In this document: piece after piece, positions 25,271-34,346 of the stretch
Layout: every line of letters starts with the position of its first letter
How positions within the stretch are numbered: the first letter of the stretch is position 1
Source of the DNA: Acidaminobacterium chupaoyuni
Lineage (GTDB): Bacteria > Bacillota > Clostridia > Oscillospirales > Butyricicoccaceae
Direction: 5' to 3' (one strand)
Length of the DNA stretch: 64,000 nt
Assembly: GCA_047936785.1 (NCBI GenBank)
Contig: CP176394.1
Made by a program: the position numbers and the translations under genes
Notes under the pieces: model-generated
The model's database searches: none
What the model saw: the letters and a program-made list of their open reading frames with translations, nothing else
Told to the model about the DNA's origin: nothing

Positions 25271-25435
25271 AAAAGGTGTGCAAAAAAATCTTTTTTTGCA
25301 AGAATAGGGAAGTTGGGTGAAAAACCCACGCGGGACCGCCGCTGTAAGGGCCGTTCGTTTTCAAAAGCCACCATGGTTACACATGGGAAGGCGAAAACGG
25401 GAAATAGGCCTGAGCCAGAAGACCTGCCTTTTGAT
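25271..25435 (+). ncRNA. Adenosylcobalamin riboswitch
   Basis: Conserved elements are in order: AAAGGTG, GGGAA (25307-25311), GGTGAAAAACCC, CGCGGGACCGCCGCTGTAAG, and the 3' box GCCAGAAGACCTGCC (25414-25428). A terminator hairpin follows at 25530. The class binds AdoCbl and, with a terminator platform, switches off transcription when the cofactor is plentiful. It precedes cbiM, the usual position. Confidence 0.95.
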
Positions 25436-25529
25436 AAATAGCCGCCCGAAAAAGGGTGAGGCAAAATTACGCGGCTGGCGGAAACTTGGTCGGCGTAATA
25501 CCGCAAGCCCCTGTGGCATTGTGTTATTA

Positions 25530-25560
25530 AGCCTTTTCCGTTTGGAGAAGGCTTTTTCTT
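25530..25560 (+). terminator. Expression-platform terminator of the B12 riboswitch
   Basis: AGCCTTTTCC / GGAGAAGGCT stem with one wobble pair and a GTTT loop, then TTTTCTTTT. It lies 36 bases before the cbiM start. Confidence 0.85.
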
Positions 25561-25595
25561 TTGCTTTGGGGCTCAAATTGACAGGAGGAGATCGA

Positions 25596-26345
25596 ATGGA
25601 AAAAATGAGAAAACGAGCGATGTTCCTCTCTATGTTCATGGCGGCGGGCTTTGGTGTAACACAAAGCGCGGGCGCAATGCACATCATGGAGGGATATTTA
25701 CCGGCGAAATACTGTATTTTTTGGGGCGTTTTGTGCCTGCCGTTTTTGGTGGCCGGCACCATGAAAATTCAAAAAACAGTATCTGAACACAGAAAAACAC
25801 TGCTGCTGCTGGCCATGGCGGGCGCCTATGCCTTTGTGCTTTCCGCGCTGAAGATTCCCAGCGTTACGGGTTCTTCCAGTCATCCCACGGGCACAGGCCT
25901 CGGCGCGATTTTATTCGGGCCTTCCACGATGGCCGTTTTGGGCGTCATTGTGCTGCTGTTTCAGGCCATTTTGCTGGCACACGGCGGCCTGACGACTTTG
26001 GGCGCCAACACTTTCAGCATGGCCATTGCAGGCCCGTTTTTAACTTATGGCATTTATATGCTTTGCAAAAAATGCAAAGTGAACCGTCTGCTGAGCATTT
26101 TTCTGGCGGCGGCTCTGGGCGATTTGTTTACTTATTGCATCACCAGCTTCCAGCTGGCCCTGGCGCATCCCAGCGCGGTGGGCGGCGTATGGGCTTCGGC
26201 GGGCAAATTCCTGGGCATTTTCGCTTTGACGCAGGTGCCGCTGGCCATTGTGGAAGGCATTCTCACCGTTGTGGTCGTGATCGGCCTTGAAAGCTATGCA
26301 AAACCCGAGCTTCGTGAACTTGGCTATACAGTGGAGGGCAGATAA
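25596..26345 (+). CDS. cbiM: ECF cobalt transporter S component CbiM
   Basis: A 249-residue membrane protein that binds Co2+ for import. A signal-like leader of about 27 residues precedes MHIMEGYLP, whose N-terminal Met-His forms the square-planar metal site after processing. GSSSHPTGTGLGAILFGP, with its essential His, and HGGLTTLGANTFSMAI are further CbiM blocks. The ATG at 25596 follows AGGAGGAG. It is directly under the B12 riboswitch and heads the operon. Confidence 0.96.
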   Translation: MEKMRKRAMFLSMFMAAGFGVTQSAGAMHIMEGYLPAKYCIFWGVLCLPFLVAGTMKIQKTVSEHRKTLLLLAMAGAYAFVLSALKIPSVTGSSSHPTGTGLGAILFGPSTMAVLGVIVLLFQAILLAHGGLTTLGANTFSMAIAGPFLTYGIYMLCKKCKVNRLLSIFLAAALGDLFTYCITSFQLALAHPSAVGGVWASAGKFLGIFALTQVPLAIVEGILTVVVVIGLESYAKPELRELGYTVEGR

Positions 26346-26651
26346 ATGAAAAAACGCGGACCTTTTGTGATCGGGCTTTTGATCCTTTGCGTGCTGATCG
26401 CGGCGATCCCCTTGTTTTTGATCCGTGACAGCGAATTCGGCGGGGCAGACGGCGCGGCCGAAGAAGCGATTTCTGATATTGACCCTGCTTATCAGCCTTG
26501 GGCCGAAAGCATTTTGGAACCCCCGGGCGGCGAAACGGAAAGCCTGCTGTTCTGCCTGCAGGCGGGGCTGGGTTCGGCTGTGCTGGGCTTTGGCTTTGGC
26601 TATCTGGTGGCGCGCAAGAAATATAACGGCAAAACAGTGGAAGAACAATAA
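26346..26651 (+). CDS. cbiN: Cobalt transporter auxiliary protein CbiN
   Basis: A 101-residue protein with two membrane helices (about 6-26 and 66-88) joined by an acidic extracytoplasmic loop containing AEEAISDIDPAYQPWAESI, the signature of CbiN. CbiN loads or gates metal into CbiM. The ATG is flush with the cbiM stop, as expected for coupled translation. Confidence 0.93.
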   Translation: MKKRGPFVIGLLILCVLIAAIPLFLIRDSEFGGADGAAEEAISDIDPAYQPWAESILEPPGGETESLLFCLQAGLGSAVLGFGFGYLVARKKYNGKTVEEQ

Positions 26652-26659
26652 TATGGGCG

Positions 26660-26687
26660 TGAGGCTCTGCGCTTTCGCAGAGCCTCA
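26660..26687 (+). other. Intercistronic hairpin between cbiN and cbiQ
   Basis: A perfect 12-bp stem, TGAGGCTCTGCG / CGCAGAGCCTCA, with a CTTT loop. No T tract follows, so it looks more like an RNA-stability or processing element than a terminator. Confidence 0.6.
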
Positions 26688-26715
26688 TGCTGTTTCGTGA
26701 AAGGGGGAAGTGCCC

Positions 26716-27633
26716 TTGAAAAGATATGGAAAAGCACTGCTGGGCGGCGGATTGACGGCTGTTTGGGTTTGGCTTTTCTGCCTTGGCCGGGTGGGCCGCC
26801 CTGCTTTTTATGCGCTGGCGGCGGGCGCTGCCGCTTTTTTGCTTTTGGGCGGCCACAGCCACAGCCACGGCCAGATGACGCTGGATGACCACGCAAGGCG
26901 CTCGGGGCTGGCCGATGAAAACGCGGGGCTGAAGGTGGCTTTTTCCGTCGCGCTTCTGCTGCTTTGCGTGGGGGCCGATTCGATGGGGGTCTCGCTTGCG
27001 GTGCTGCTGCTTTGTGGGGCGCTGGTGGTGGGTCTCGGCAAAACCTCTGTGCATACTTATTTTTCGTTTTTACTGCTTCCGCTGGTCTTTATTCTGGTCA
27101 GCGGCATCGTGTTGATGGCGGAATGGTCAAGCGCCGCCATGGGGGTCTGGGCGCTGCCGCTGGGCAGCCATTTCCTTTGCATCACCCCCGCGGGCCAGCA
27201 AAACGCCATGGAAGTTTCCATGCGGGCGATGGGGGCCGTCAGCTGTTTATATCTGCTCAGCTTCACCACGCCGTTTTATGAGATCATTGAAGTTTTGCGC
27301 AAGCTTCATCTGCCGCAGGTGATTTTGGAACTGATGGTGCTGATCTATCGTTACATTTTTATTTTGCTTGCGGTGCAGGAAGAACGCACCACGGCGGCCG
27401 AAGCGCGGTTTGGTTATCGCACGCTGAAAACCGGCTTTCGCACTTTCGGAAAAGTTTCTGCCGGGCTGATGATCCACGCGTTTCGAAGGGCTTCGCGGGC
27501 GTTCGACGCCATGGAAGCGCGCTGTTATGATGGCAGGATCGCCTATCTGACAAAAGAAAAACCGCTTCGGGCGTTTCATGCAGCCGCGGCGGCGATGCTG
27601 TTTTTATCGGTGGCTGCCCTTGCCTGGTTTTGA
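26716..27633 (+). CDS. cbiQ: ECF cobalt transporter transmembrane protein CbiQ
   Basis: A 305-residue T component with about five to six helices and the two coupling motifs of EcfT proteins near the C-terminus (AEARFGYR and DAMEARCYDG, both of the Ala-Arg-Gly/Cys type). It links CbiM to the CbiO ATPase. Unusually long first hydrophilic segment with HSHSHGQ (about residues 50-56). TTG at 26716 fits GGGGGAAG at 5 bases; a GTG at 26710 is too close to that site. Confidence 0.92.
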   Translation: MKRYGKALLGGGLTAVWVWLFCLGRVGRPAFYALAAGAAAFLLLGGHSHSHGQMTLDDHARRSGLADENAGLKVAFSVALLLLCVGADSMGVSLAVLLLCGALVVGLGKTSVHTYFSFLLLPLVFILVSGIVLMAEWSSAAMGVWALPLGSHFLCITPAGQQNAMEVSMRAMGAVSCLYLLSFTTPFYEIIEVLRKLHLPQVILELMVLIYRYIFILLAVQEERTTAAEARFGYRTLKTGFRTFGKVSAGLMIHAFRRASRAFDAMEARCYDGRIAYLTKEKPLRAFHAAAAAMLFLSVAALAWF

Positions 27634-27648
27634 GAAACAGGGGAAGAA

Positions 27649-28497
27649 ATGGAGGAAAAAGTGGAGAAAGTATTGCTTGAAACCCATGAATTAGAGTATT
27701 CTTATGAAGATGACCGCCAAGCGCTGCGCGGCGTTTCCGTTTCTTTTCATTCCGGTGAGAGAACCGCTGTGATGGGCAGCAACGGCGCGGGAAAATCGAC
27801 CTTTTTCCTGCTTTGCAACGGGGTGCTGGAACCCCGGCGCGGCGAAGTGATTTTTGGCGGAAAGCCTGTGGGCCATAAAAAGGCAGAGCGAATGGAGCTG
27901 CGCCGCAGAGTGGGCATCGTTTTTCAAGAAGCGGATACCCAGATTCTGGCGCCCACGGTGGAGGCCGAAATTTCATTCGGACCGATGAACCTGGGCCTTT
28001 CAAAAGAAGAAGTGCGCCGCCAGGTGGATGGCGCCGTGGCCGAAATGGAACTGGAAAATTTTCGTGATCGGGCGCCCCACGCTTTGAGCGGGGGCGAAAA
28101 AAAGCGCGTGACCATTGCCGATATCCTGGCGATGGAACCGCAGCTGATCCTGCTGGATGAACCGGCGTCTTCGCTGGATCCGAAAGGTTCCGAAAATCTT
28201 GAAACGACCTTGAAAGAACTCAGCGTCAGGGGCATCGCTTTGGCGGTGGCCACCCATGATGTGGATTTTGCGTGGCGCTGGGCAGAAAGAATTTTGATCT
28301 TTCATGAAGGAAAGATTTTAGCGGATGGCAGGCCCCAGGAGATCTTTTCACAAAAAGAACTGGTGGAACAGGCGGGGCTGCGCCGGCCAATTTTATGGCA
28401 GGTGGCCGAAATTTTGCAGAAAAGCGGCCAGCTGCGCGAAGGGCAATGGCCCAAGACCCCGCAGGAGCTCAAACAGATCATGGAGGAAAACCGATAG
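27649..28497 (+). CDS. cbiO: ECF cobalt transporter ATPase CbiO
   Basis: A 282-residue ABC ATPase powering the CbiMNQ transporter. Walker A GSNGAGKST (about 46), Q-loop VFQEADTQ, signature LSGGEKKR, Walker B LILLDEP and the switch His in ATHDVDF are all intact. Length is typical for a single CbiO that works as a homodimer. The stop is directly followed by the cbiK ATG. Confidence 0.95.
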   Translation: MEEKVEKVLLETHELEYSYEDDRQALRGVSVSFHSGERTAVMGSNGAGKSTFFLLCNGVLEPRRGEVIFGGKPVGHKKAERMELRRRVGIVFQEADTQILAPTVEAEISFGPMNLGLSKEEVRRQVDGAVAEMELENFRDRAPHALSGGEKKRVTIADILAMEPQLILLDEPASSLDPKGSENLETTLKELSVRGIALAVATHDVDFAWRWAERILIFHEGKILADGRPQEIFSQKELVEQAGLRRPILWQVAEILQKSGQLREGQWPKTPQELKQIMEENR

Positions 28498-29271
28498 ATG
28501 AAACAGGGAATTTTAGTTGTCAGTTTTGGCACGAGCCACGAAGAGACCCGCGTCAAAACCATCGGCGCGGTGGAAGAAGCGGTGAAAAAAACATACCCCG
28601 GCCTGCCGGTGGGCAGCGCCTATACGAGCCCCACCATCCGCAGGATTCTGGCCGCCAGAGGGCTTGAGATCGATTGTTTGGGCAAGGCGATCGAGCGCAT
28701 GAAAGGGCAGGGGGTGGAAGAACTGATCGTGCAGCCCACCCATCTGATCTGCGGCGAAGAATTTGATAAGCTGAAAGAAACGGTGGATCGGCATAAAAGC
28801 GAGTTTGCAGAAGTGCGGCTGGGTTGGCCGCTTTTGCATGACACCGAAGATCTGCACCGTGTGGCCCGCATCATCGGCCAAGCTTACCCCGCCCGGGAAG
28901 GGCAGGCCGTGGTGATGATGGGGCATGGAACAGAACACACCATCAACGCCGTTTACCCGGCGATGGATTATGTTTTCAAAGAATGCTGTTTTTCTCATAT
29001 TTATGTGGCCACGGTGGAAGGGTATCCCCAAGTGAGCACGGTCATTTCACTTCTGAAAGAAAAAAAGATCCGGGAAGTGGTTTTGGCCCCGCTGATGCTG
29101 GTGGCGGGCGATCACGCCCGAAACGATATGGCCGGCGATGAAGAAGACAGCTGGAAAAACCTTTTTGCCAAAGAGGGCTTTCAGGTGCGGTGCGTTTTGA
29201 AGGGCCTCGGCGAAGAAGAAGCCATCCGCGCGCTTTATCTGGAACACCTGAGCGCGGCGATCAACGCATAA
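28498..29271 (+). CDS. cbiK: Anaerobic sirohydrochlorin cobaltochelatase CbiK
   Basis: A 257-residue chelatase that inserts Co2+ into sirohydrochlorin, the entry of the anaerobic pathway. The start KQGILVVSFGTSHEETR, the metal-binding His in MMGHGTEHTINAVYP (about 141-147), and the second His in VAGDHARNDMAGDE (about 205) are those of CbiK rather than the shorter CbiX. No signal peptide, so it is cytoplasmic. Adjacent to the cobalt importer, which fits metal hand-off. Confidence 0.94.
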   Translation: MKQGILVVSFGTSHEETRVKTIGAVEEAVKKTYPGLPVGSAYTSPTIRRILAARGLEIDCLGKAIERMKGQGVEELIVQPTHLICGEEFDKLKETVDRHKSEFAEVRLGWPLLHDTEDLHRVARIIGQAYPAREGQAVVMMGHGTEHTINAVYPAMDYVFKECCFSHIYVATVEGYPQVSTVISLLKEKKIREVVLAPLMLVAGDHARNDMAGDEEDSWKNLFAKEGFQVRCVLKGLGEEEAIRALYLEHLSAAINA

Positions 29272-29287
29272 AAAGGAGGCGGCGCAA

Positions 29288-30424
29288 ATGCTGGAAGTTT
29301 ATGTGAACCAAGACGGCAAGCGCCTGCGGTGCGGCTATACCACGGGAACCTGCGCCGCGCTGGCCGCCCAGGGGGCGGCAAAAATGCTGCTGGGGGGCGA
29401 AACGCCCCAGACGGCCTGTTTGATGACGCCCAAAGGCATCGAAGTGAAGGTTCCGCTTTGCGAATGCCGCTGCGATGGGCAGGAAGCCGTTTGCGCCGTG
29501 GTCAAAGACAGCGGCGATGATTTCGATGTGACGGAAGGAACCCTGATCTATGCGCGCGTGACGCGGCGCACGGAAGGTTTTGAAATAGACGGCGGCGAAG
29601 GCGTGGGCCGCGTGACCCGAAACGGCCTTGAACAGCCGGTGGGCGCGGCGGCCATCAACCGTGTTCCGCGCAAAATGATCGAAGAACAGCTGCGGGCCGC
29701 GGCGGAAGCCTATGATGCGCCCTGCGGCCTGAAGGCCGAAATTTTTGTTCCGCAGGGAAAAGAGTTGGCCGAAAAAACATTCAACCCCAATCTGGGCATC
29801 GTGGGCGGCATTTCAATTCTGGGCACCAGCGGCATCGTTGAGCCGCAAAGCCTGCAGGCTTTGTTTGAAAGTATCAAGGTGGAACTGAAAATGCACGCGG
29901 CGTGCGGCGGAAAAAAGCTGATTTTAACGCCGGGGAATTACGGCGAAGATTTTTTGAAAGAATTTTGGAGCGACCTTCAATGCCCCGTGGTGAAATGCGC
30001 CAATTTCATCGGCGATTGCTTGGATGAAGCGGCTCTGCTGGGTTATGAACAGGTGCTTCTGGTGGGGCATATCGGCAAATTTGTGAAACTGGCGGGGGGC
30101 ATTATGAACACCCATTCCCGCTGGGCGGATTGCCGCGCGGAATTGTTCGCCGCCCACGGCGCGTTTTGCGGCGGCACGACAGAAATGACGAAAAGGCTGA
30201 TGGAAAGCATCAGCACCGATGAATGCATTGAAATTTTAGAAGAGTATGGCATGAGAGAATGTGTTCTGCGGTCTCTTCTTTCAAAAATAGAATGGCATCT
30301 GCAAAAGCGCGCCGGCGCGGGGATGCAGACGGCGGCCGTGATCTTCAGCAACCGTTACGGGCTGCTGGGGCAAACGGAAGGGGCCGAATCAATGAGGAAA
30401 GCGATGGAAGTTTCACATGGATAA
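29288..30424 (+). CDS. cbiD: Cobalt-precorrin-5B C1-methyltransferase CbiD
   Basis: A 378-residue enzyme that methylates C1 of cobalt-precorrin-5B in the anaerobic route. The N-terminal LRCGYTTGTCAALAAQGAA and the central ELAEKTFNPNLGIVGGISILGTSGIVEP are diagnostic; HIGKFVKLAGGIMNTHSR is the third conserved block. The presence of CbiD marks the cobalt-early pathway. The start follows AAGGAGGCGG; the stop overlaps cbiL by eight bases. Confidence 0.95.
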   Translation: MLEVYVNQDGKRLRCGYTTGTCAALAAQGAAKMLLGGETPQTACLMTPKGIEVKVPLCECRCDGQEAVCAVVKDSGDDFDVTEGTLIYARVTRRTEGFEIDGGEGVGRVTRNGLEQPVGAAAINRVPRKMIEEQLRAAAEAYDAPCGLKAEIFVPQGKELAEKTFNPNLGIVGGISILGTSGIVEPQSLQALFESIKVELKMHAACGGKKLILTPGNYGEDFLKEFWSDLQCPVVKCANFIGDCLDEAALLGYEQVLLVGHIGKFVKLAGGIMNTHSRWADCRAELFAAHGAFCGGTTEMTKRLMESISTDECIEILEEYGMRECVLRSLLSKIEWHLQKRAGAGMQTAAVIFSNRYGLLGQTEGAESMRKAMEVSHG

Positions 30425-31106
30425 AGGAAAATTTTACGGCGTGGCCGTGGGGCCGGGCGACCCGGAACTGATGACCCTGAAAGCCGTTCGCGTTTTGAAT
30501 GAATGCGAAGTGGTGGCGGCGCCCGAAACAAAGGGCGAAAAAACTCTGGCGCTGGATATCGCTTCGGGCGCGGTGGATCTTTCCGGCAAAGAACTGGTCA
30601 CTTTGCAGTTTTTAATGACGAAAGACCCGCAGAAACTGGAAGAAAACCACCGTTTGCAGGCAGAAAAGATCATGCGGTGTTTAGAAGAAGGAAAATCGGT
30701 AGCCATGCTCAATCTGGGCGATGTTTCGATCTATTCCACTTTCAGTTATCTGCTGGAACAGATCAAACAGGCGGGCTATGAAACACAGGTGATCCCCGGG
30801 GTTCCCAGTTTCTGCGCGGTGGCCGCGCTGCTGCAGCAGAGCCTGACGGTGATGAACAAACCGCTTCATATCATCCCCGCGGGGCATGAAGGGCTGGAAG
30901 AAAGCCTTGATCTGCCCGGCACAAAGGTGCTGATGAAAACAGGCAAAGCGATGCCGCTGGTGCGGCGGGCGCTGAAAGAGCGCGGGCTTTATGAAAAGGC
31001 GTCGCTGGTGCAGAACTGCGGGCTGCCCGAGCAGCATATCTGCCGCAGCCTGGATGAAGCGGATGATTCGATCGGATATTTCACAACCATTGTGGTGAAA
31101 GATTAG
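30417..31106 (+). CDS. cbiL: Cobalt-precorrin-2 C20-methyltransferase CbiL
   Basis: A 229-residue tetrapyrrole methylase with the SAM-binding GVAVGPGDPELMTLKAVR at the N-terminus and the conserved NLGDVSIYSTFSYL and VIPGVPSFCAVAALL loops. It adds the C20 methyl group that is later lost with ring contraction. Usual length for the family. Starts within the end of cbiD, so translation is coupled. Confidence 0.94.
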   Translation: MDKGKFYGVAVGPGDPELMTLKAVRVLNECEVVAAPETKGEKTLALDIASGAVDLSGKELVTLQFLMTKDPQKLEENHRLQAEKIMRCLEEGKSVAMLNLGDVSIYSTFSYLLEQIKQAGYETQVIPGVPSFCAVAALLQQSLTVMNKPLHIIPAGHEGLEESLDLPGTKVLMKTGKAMPLVRRALKERGLYEKASLVQNCGLPEQHICRSLDEADDSIGYFTTIVVKD

Positions 31107-31115
31107 GAGGCAGTT

Positions 31116-31877
31116 ATGGTTTCGATTGTGGGCGCGGGAAGCGGCGCGGTGGATCTGATCACGGTGCGCGGCGCAAATTTATTGCGGCAGGCGGATGTGA
31201 TCGTTTATGCGGGGAGCCTTGTGAACCCGCAGCTGCTGGAATATGCCAAGGCGGGCTGCGTTTTTCATAACAGCGCGGAAATGACGCTGGAACAGGTGAT
31301 AGAAGTTCTGGAACAGGCCGAGAAAAGCGGCCGGAAGGCAGTGCGCCTGCATACGGGCGATCCTTCCATCTATGGCGCCATCCGCGAACAGATGGATGAA
31401 CTGAGAAAGCGGAACATCGCGTTTGAGGTGGTGCCGGGGGTTTCCAGCTTCTGCGGCGCGGCGGCGGCGCTGGGGGCGGAATATACTTTGCCGGGCGTCA
31501 GCCAGACCGTCATCATCACAAGGGCGGCCGGCAGAACTCCCGTTCCCGAGGGGCAGGATATCCGCAGCCTTGCGGCCCATGGCGCCACGATGGTGGTGTT
31601 TTTAAGCACAGGTCTGCTGGAAAGTCTGCAGCAGCAGCTGATGGAAGGCGGCTATACCGCCCAGACGCCGGCGGCCATCGTTTATAAAGCCACATGGCCC
31701 GAAGAAAAAACTTTCCTTTGCACAGTGGGCACTCTGGCGAAAACGGCGCAGGAGAACCAGATCACCAAAACGGCGTTGATTCTCGTCGGCGAGTTCCTGG
31801 GGGATTGCTACGAGCGATCCAAGCTTTATGACCCCGCCTTCACCACAGAATTTCGCAAGGGGAGCGATCAGGCATGA
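31116..31877 (+). CDS. cbiF: Cobalt-precorrin-4 C11-methyltransferase CbiF
   Basis: A 253-residue tetrapyrrole methylase: VSIVGAGSGAVDLITVRGANLL at the SAM site, LHTGDPSIYGAIREQMD and VVPGVSSFCGAAAALG, then the CbiF-specific TLPGVSQTVIITRAAGRTPVPEG. It methylates C11 to give cobalt-precorrin-5A. The ribosome site is AGGAGGC. The stop overlaps cbiG by four bases. Confidence 0.95.
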   Translation: MVSIVGAGSGAVDLITVRGANLLRQADVIVYAGSLVNPQLLEYAKAGCVFHNSAEMTLEQVIEVLEQAEKSGRKAVRLHTGDPSIYGAIREQMDELRKRNIAFEVVPGVSSFCGAAAALGAEYTLPGVSQTVIITRAAGRTPVPEGQDIRSLAAHGATMVVFLSTGLLESLQQQLMEGGYTAQTPAAIVYKATWPEEKTFLCTVGTLAKTAQENQITKTALILVGEFLGDCYERSKLYDPAFTTEFRKGSDQA

Positions 31878-32869
31878 TCGCGGTGATCGCCTTCAGCCAA
31901 AAGGGCATGGCGCTGGGCGAAAAACTCACGGCCTATCTGCAGAGCGCGGGGGAAGAAAGCCGTTTATCGCGGGGCGGAAAAGAAGGCTGTTCCCTTGCAG
32001 AATGGGCGGCGGAAGCATTCTCTTCGGCAGACGCGCTGGTGTTCGTCGGCGCGGCGGGCATCGCCGTGCGGGCCATCGCGCCCCATGTGCGGGCAAAAAC
32101 TATCGACCCCGCCGTGGTGGCCATCGATGAATTGGGCCGCTTTGTCATCCCGCTGTTATCGGGCCATATCGGCGGCGCCAACGCGCTGGCCGCCCGCCTG
32201 GCTTCGGCGCTGGGCGCGCAGGCGGTCATCACCACCGCCACCGATTTGAACGGCGTTTTCGCCGTAGACAGCTGGGCGGTGGAAAAAGGGCTTGCCATTG
32301 GCCATTGCGAAAACATCAAAGCGGTTTCTTCGGCTTTGCTGCAAGGGAAAACAGCATGGATCGAAAGCGATTTTCCGCTGCAGGGTGCGCTTGCGCCCGG
32401 CTTGAAGGCGGGGCGGGGCGCCCCGCAGATCTGCGTTTCCTATCGGGAACAGCCGGGGCTGCTGTTGATTCCGCCTGTGCTGGCGCTGGGCATCGGATGC
32501 CGCAGAGGGGTTTCTGCCGATGCGCTGGAAGAGCAGATCGCGCGCTGGCTGAAAGAAGCGGGCTTCAGGATCGAAGCGGTCTGTGAAGTGCATACCATCG
32601 ATTTAAAGGCCGAAGAGGCGGGTCTTTTGGAATTTTGCAAACGCCGCGGCTGGCGGCTTTTCTGCCACAGCGCCGAAGAGCTGAAACGGGCGGAAGGGGC
32701 ATTCACCCCCTCTGCCTTTGTGAAAAGCGTCACCGGCGTGGAAAATGTATGTGAACGGGCGGCCGCGCTGGCAGGGCGGCTGGTTTTGAAAAAGCAATCG
32801 GGCAACGGAATGACTTTGGCAGCATCGGAAAAACCGTTCCTTTTGCAAACGGAAGGGGAAAAGCAATGA
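31874..32869 (+). CDS. cbiG: Cobalt-precorrin-5A hydrolase CbiG
   Basis: A 331-residue protein that opens the delta-lactone of cobalt-precorrin-5A and releases acetaldehyde, the step that lets the anaerobic route contract the ring. The N-terminal domain has FVGAAGIAVRAIAPHV and LLSGHIGGANALAARLA; the C-terminal CobE-like domain has LGIGCRRGVSADALEEQI and TIDLKAEEAGLLEF. Both domains are complete, and four-base overlaps join it to cbiF and cbiH. Confidence 0.94.
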   Translation: MIAVIAFSQKGMALGEKLTAYLQSAGEESRLSRGGKEGCSLAEWAAEAFSSADALVFVGAAGIAVRAIAPHVRAKTIDPAVVAIDELGRFVIPLLSGHIGGANALAARLASALGAQAVITTATDLNGVFAVDSWAVEKGLAIGHCENIKAVSSALLQGKTAWIESDFPLQGALAPGLKAGRGAPQICVSYREQPGLLLIPPVLALGIGCRRGVSADALEEQIARWLKEAGFRIEAVCEVHTIDLKAEEAGLLEFCKRRGWRLFCHSAEELKRAEGAFTPSAFVKSVTGVENVCERAAALAGRLVLKKQSGNGMTLAASEKPFLLQTEGEKQ

Positions 32870-33600
32870 AAAAGTGTTATGTGGTGGGGCTTGGCCCGGG
32901 GGAAGAAGCCTTTTTTACCAGACAGGCCGAAAAGGCATTGGAAGAAAGCAGCGTGATCTGCGGCTATACCGTTTATATCGATCTGATCCGCGCACGGTTC
33001 GGTGAAAAAGAAATGATCACCACCCCCATGACCCAAGAGATCCAGCGGTGCCATATCGCGCTGCAGCGCGCCCAGCAGGGCGAAACGGTTTCGATGGTCT
33101 GCAGCGGCGACGCGGGTGTTTATGGCATGGCGGGGCTGATCTATCAGCTGTCGCCCCAATATCCCGAAGTGGAAATTCAGGTGATCCCGGGCATCACGGC
33201 GGCCATGAGCGGCGCGGCTGTGCTGGGCGCGCCGCTGATCCACGATTTCGCGGTGATCTCGTTGAGCGATCTGCTGACCCCTTGGGAACTGATCGAAAAA
33301 CGGCTGGATTGTGCGGCGCAGGCCGATTTTGTGATCTGCCTTTATAACCCGCGCAGCAAAAAACGCGCGGATTATCTGGAAAAGGCATGCGATATCGTGA
33401 TGAAACACCGCGATCGCGAAACCGTTTGCGGCTATGTGCGCAATATCGGGCGCGAAGGGGAAAGCAGCGTGATCCTGCCCCTTTGGCAGCTGGCGAAAGC
33501 GCCGGTGGATATGTTCACAACGGTTTTCATCGGCAATTCACACACGCAGGAAATCAACGGAAAAATGGTTACCCCGAGAGGATATGAAAAAAAGCAATGA
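32866..33600 (+). CDS. cbiH: Cobalt-precorrin-3B C17-methyltransferase CbiH
   Basis: A 244-residue tetrapyrrole methylase: CYVVGLGPGEEAFFTRQAEK, then VICGYTVYIDLI, SGDAGVYGMAGLIYQL and VIPGITAAMSGAAVLGAP. It methylates C17 with ring contraction to cobalt-factor IV/precorrin-4. It lacks the Fe-S domain found fused to some CbiH60-type enzymes. Four-base overlaps on both sides. Confidence 0.95.
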   Translation: MKKCYVVGLGPGEEAFFTRQAEKALEESSVICGYTVYIDLIRARFGEKEMITTPMTQEIQRCHIALQRAQQGETVSMVCSGDAGVYGMAGLIYQLSPQYPEVEIQVIPGITAAMSGAAVLGAPLIHDFAVISLSDLLTPWELIEKRLDCAAQADFVICLYNPRSKKRADYLEKACDIVMKHRDRETVCGYVRNIGREGESSVILPLWQLAKAPVDMFTTVFIGNSHTQEINGKMVTPRGYEKKQ

Positions 33601-34346
33601 AAAAGCTTTTGATTTTTGGCGGAACTACCGAAGGTCGCCTGCTGGCCGAAGCCCTGCGCGGCCGCGCGCAGATCACCGTTTGCGTGGCCACGGAATATGG
33701 ACATGAGCTTTTGCCCGAAGGGCAGGGGCTTGCCGTTTTGACGGGCCGGCTTGCGCAGGAACAGATGGAGCCTCTTTGCGCCGAAGCGGATCTGGTGATC
33801 GATGCCACCCATCCATATGCCGCGCTGGTCACCGAAAATATTCAAAAGGCCGCGGCGGCTGCCCAAACCGAATATCTGCGCTTATGCCGGGAAAAAAGCG
33901 CGGAAGACCGGCTGCTTACGGCCGAGGATGCATCGGGGGCGGCGGCTGTTCTGGCCCGGGTGCAGGGCAATATTTTGCTGACCACAGGCAGCAAAGAACT
34001 GGAAGCGTTTACCGCGGTGCCCGATTATGCGCGCCGCGTTTATCCGCGGATGCTGCCCATGGAAGAAGCAATTTCCAAGGCGGTGGCGCTGGGATATGCC
34101 CGCAGCCATATCATCGCCATGCAGGGGCCGTTTTCACAAGCACTGAACGAAGCGATGATCGACCAGTTTTCCATTCAAATGCTTGTCACAAAAGATGGTG
34201 GCAAGGTAGGTGGTTTTACAGATAAAATAATGGCTTGCAAAGCGAAAAACATCCCTGTTCTGCTGATCGGCCGGCCGCCGGAACAGGCGGGATTTACGCT
34301 GGATGAGATCATGCAGAAGATCGAAGAAAGGTTGGCGAAGGCATGA
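33597..34346 (+). CDS. cbiJ: Cobalt-precorrin-6A reductase CbiJ
   Basis: A 249-residue NADH-dependent reductase of cobalt-precorrin-6A. The N-terminal nucleotide-binding LLIFGGTTEGRLLAEALRG is followed by VIDATHPYAALVTENI, the CbiJ/CobK hallmark, and MQGPFSQALNEAMI plus VTKDGGKVGGFTDKI in the C-terminal half. Length and motifs are standard. Overlaps cbiH and cbiET by four bases each. Confidence 0.95.
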   Translation: MKKLLIFGGTTEGRLLAEALRGRAQITVCVATEYGHELLPEGQGLAVLTGRLAQEQMEPLCAEADLVIDATHPYAALVTENIQKAAAAAQTEYLRLCREKSAEDRLLTAEDASGAAAVLARVQGNILLTTGSKELEAFTAVPDYARRVYPRMLPMEEAISKAVALGYARSHIIAMQGPFSQALNEAMIDQFSIQMLVTKDGGKVGGFTDKIMACKAKNIPVLLIGRPPEQAGFTLDEIMQKIEERLAKA

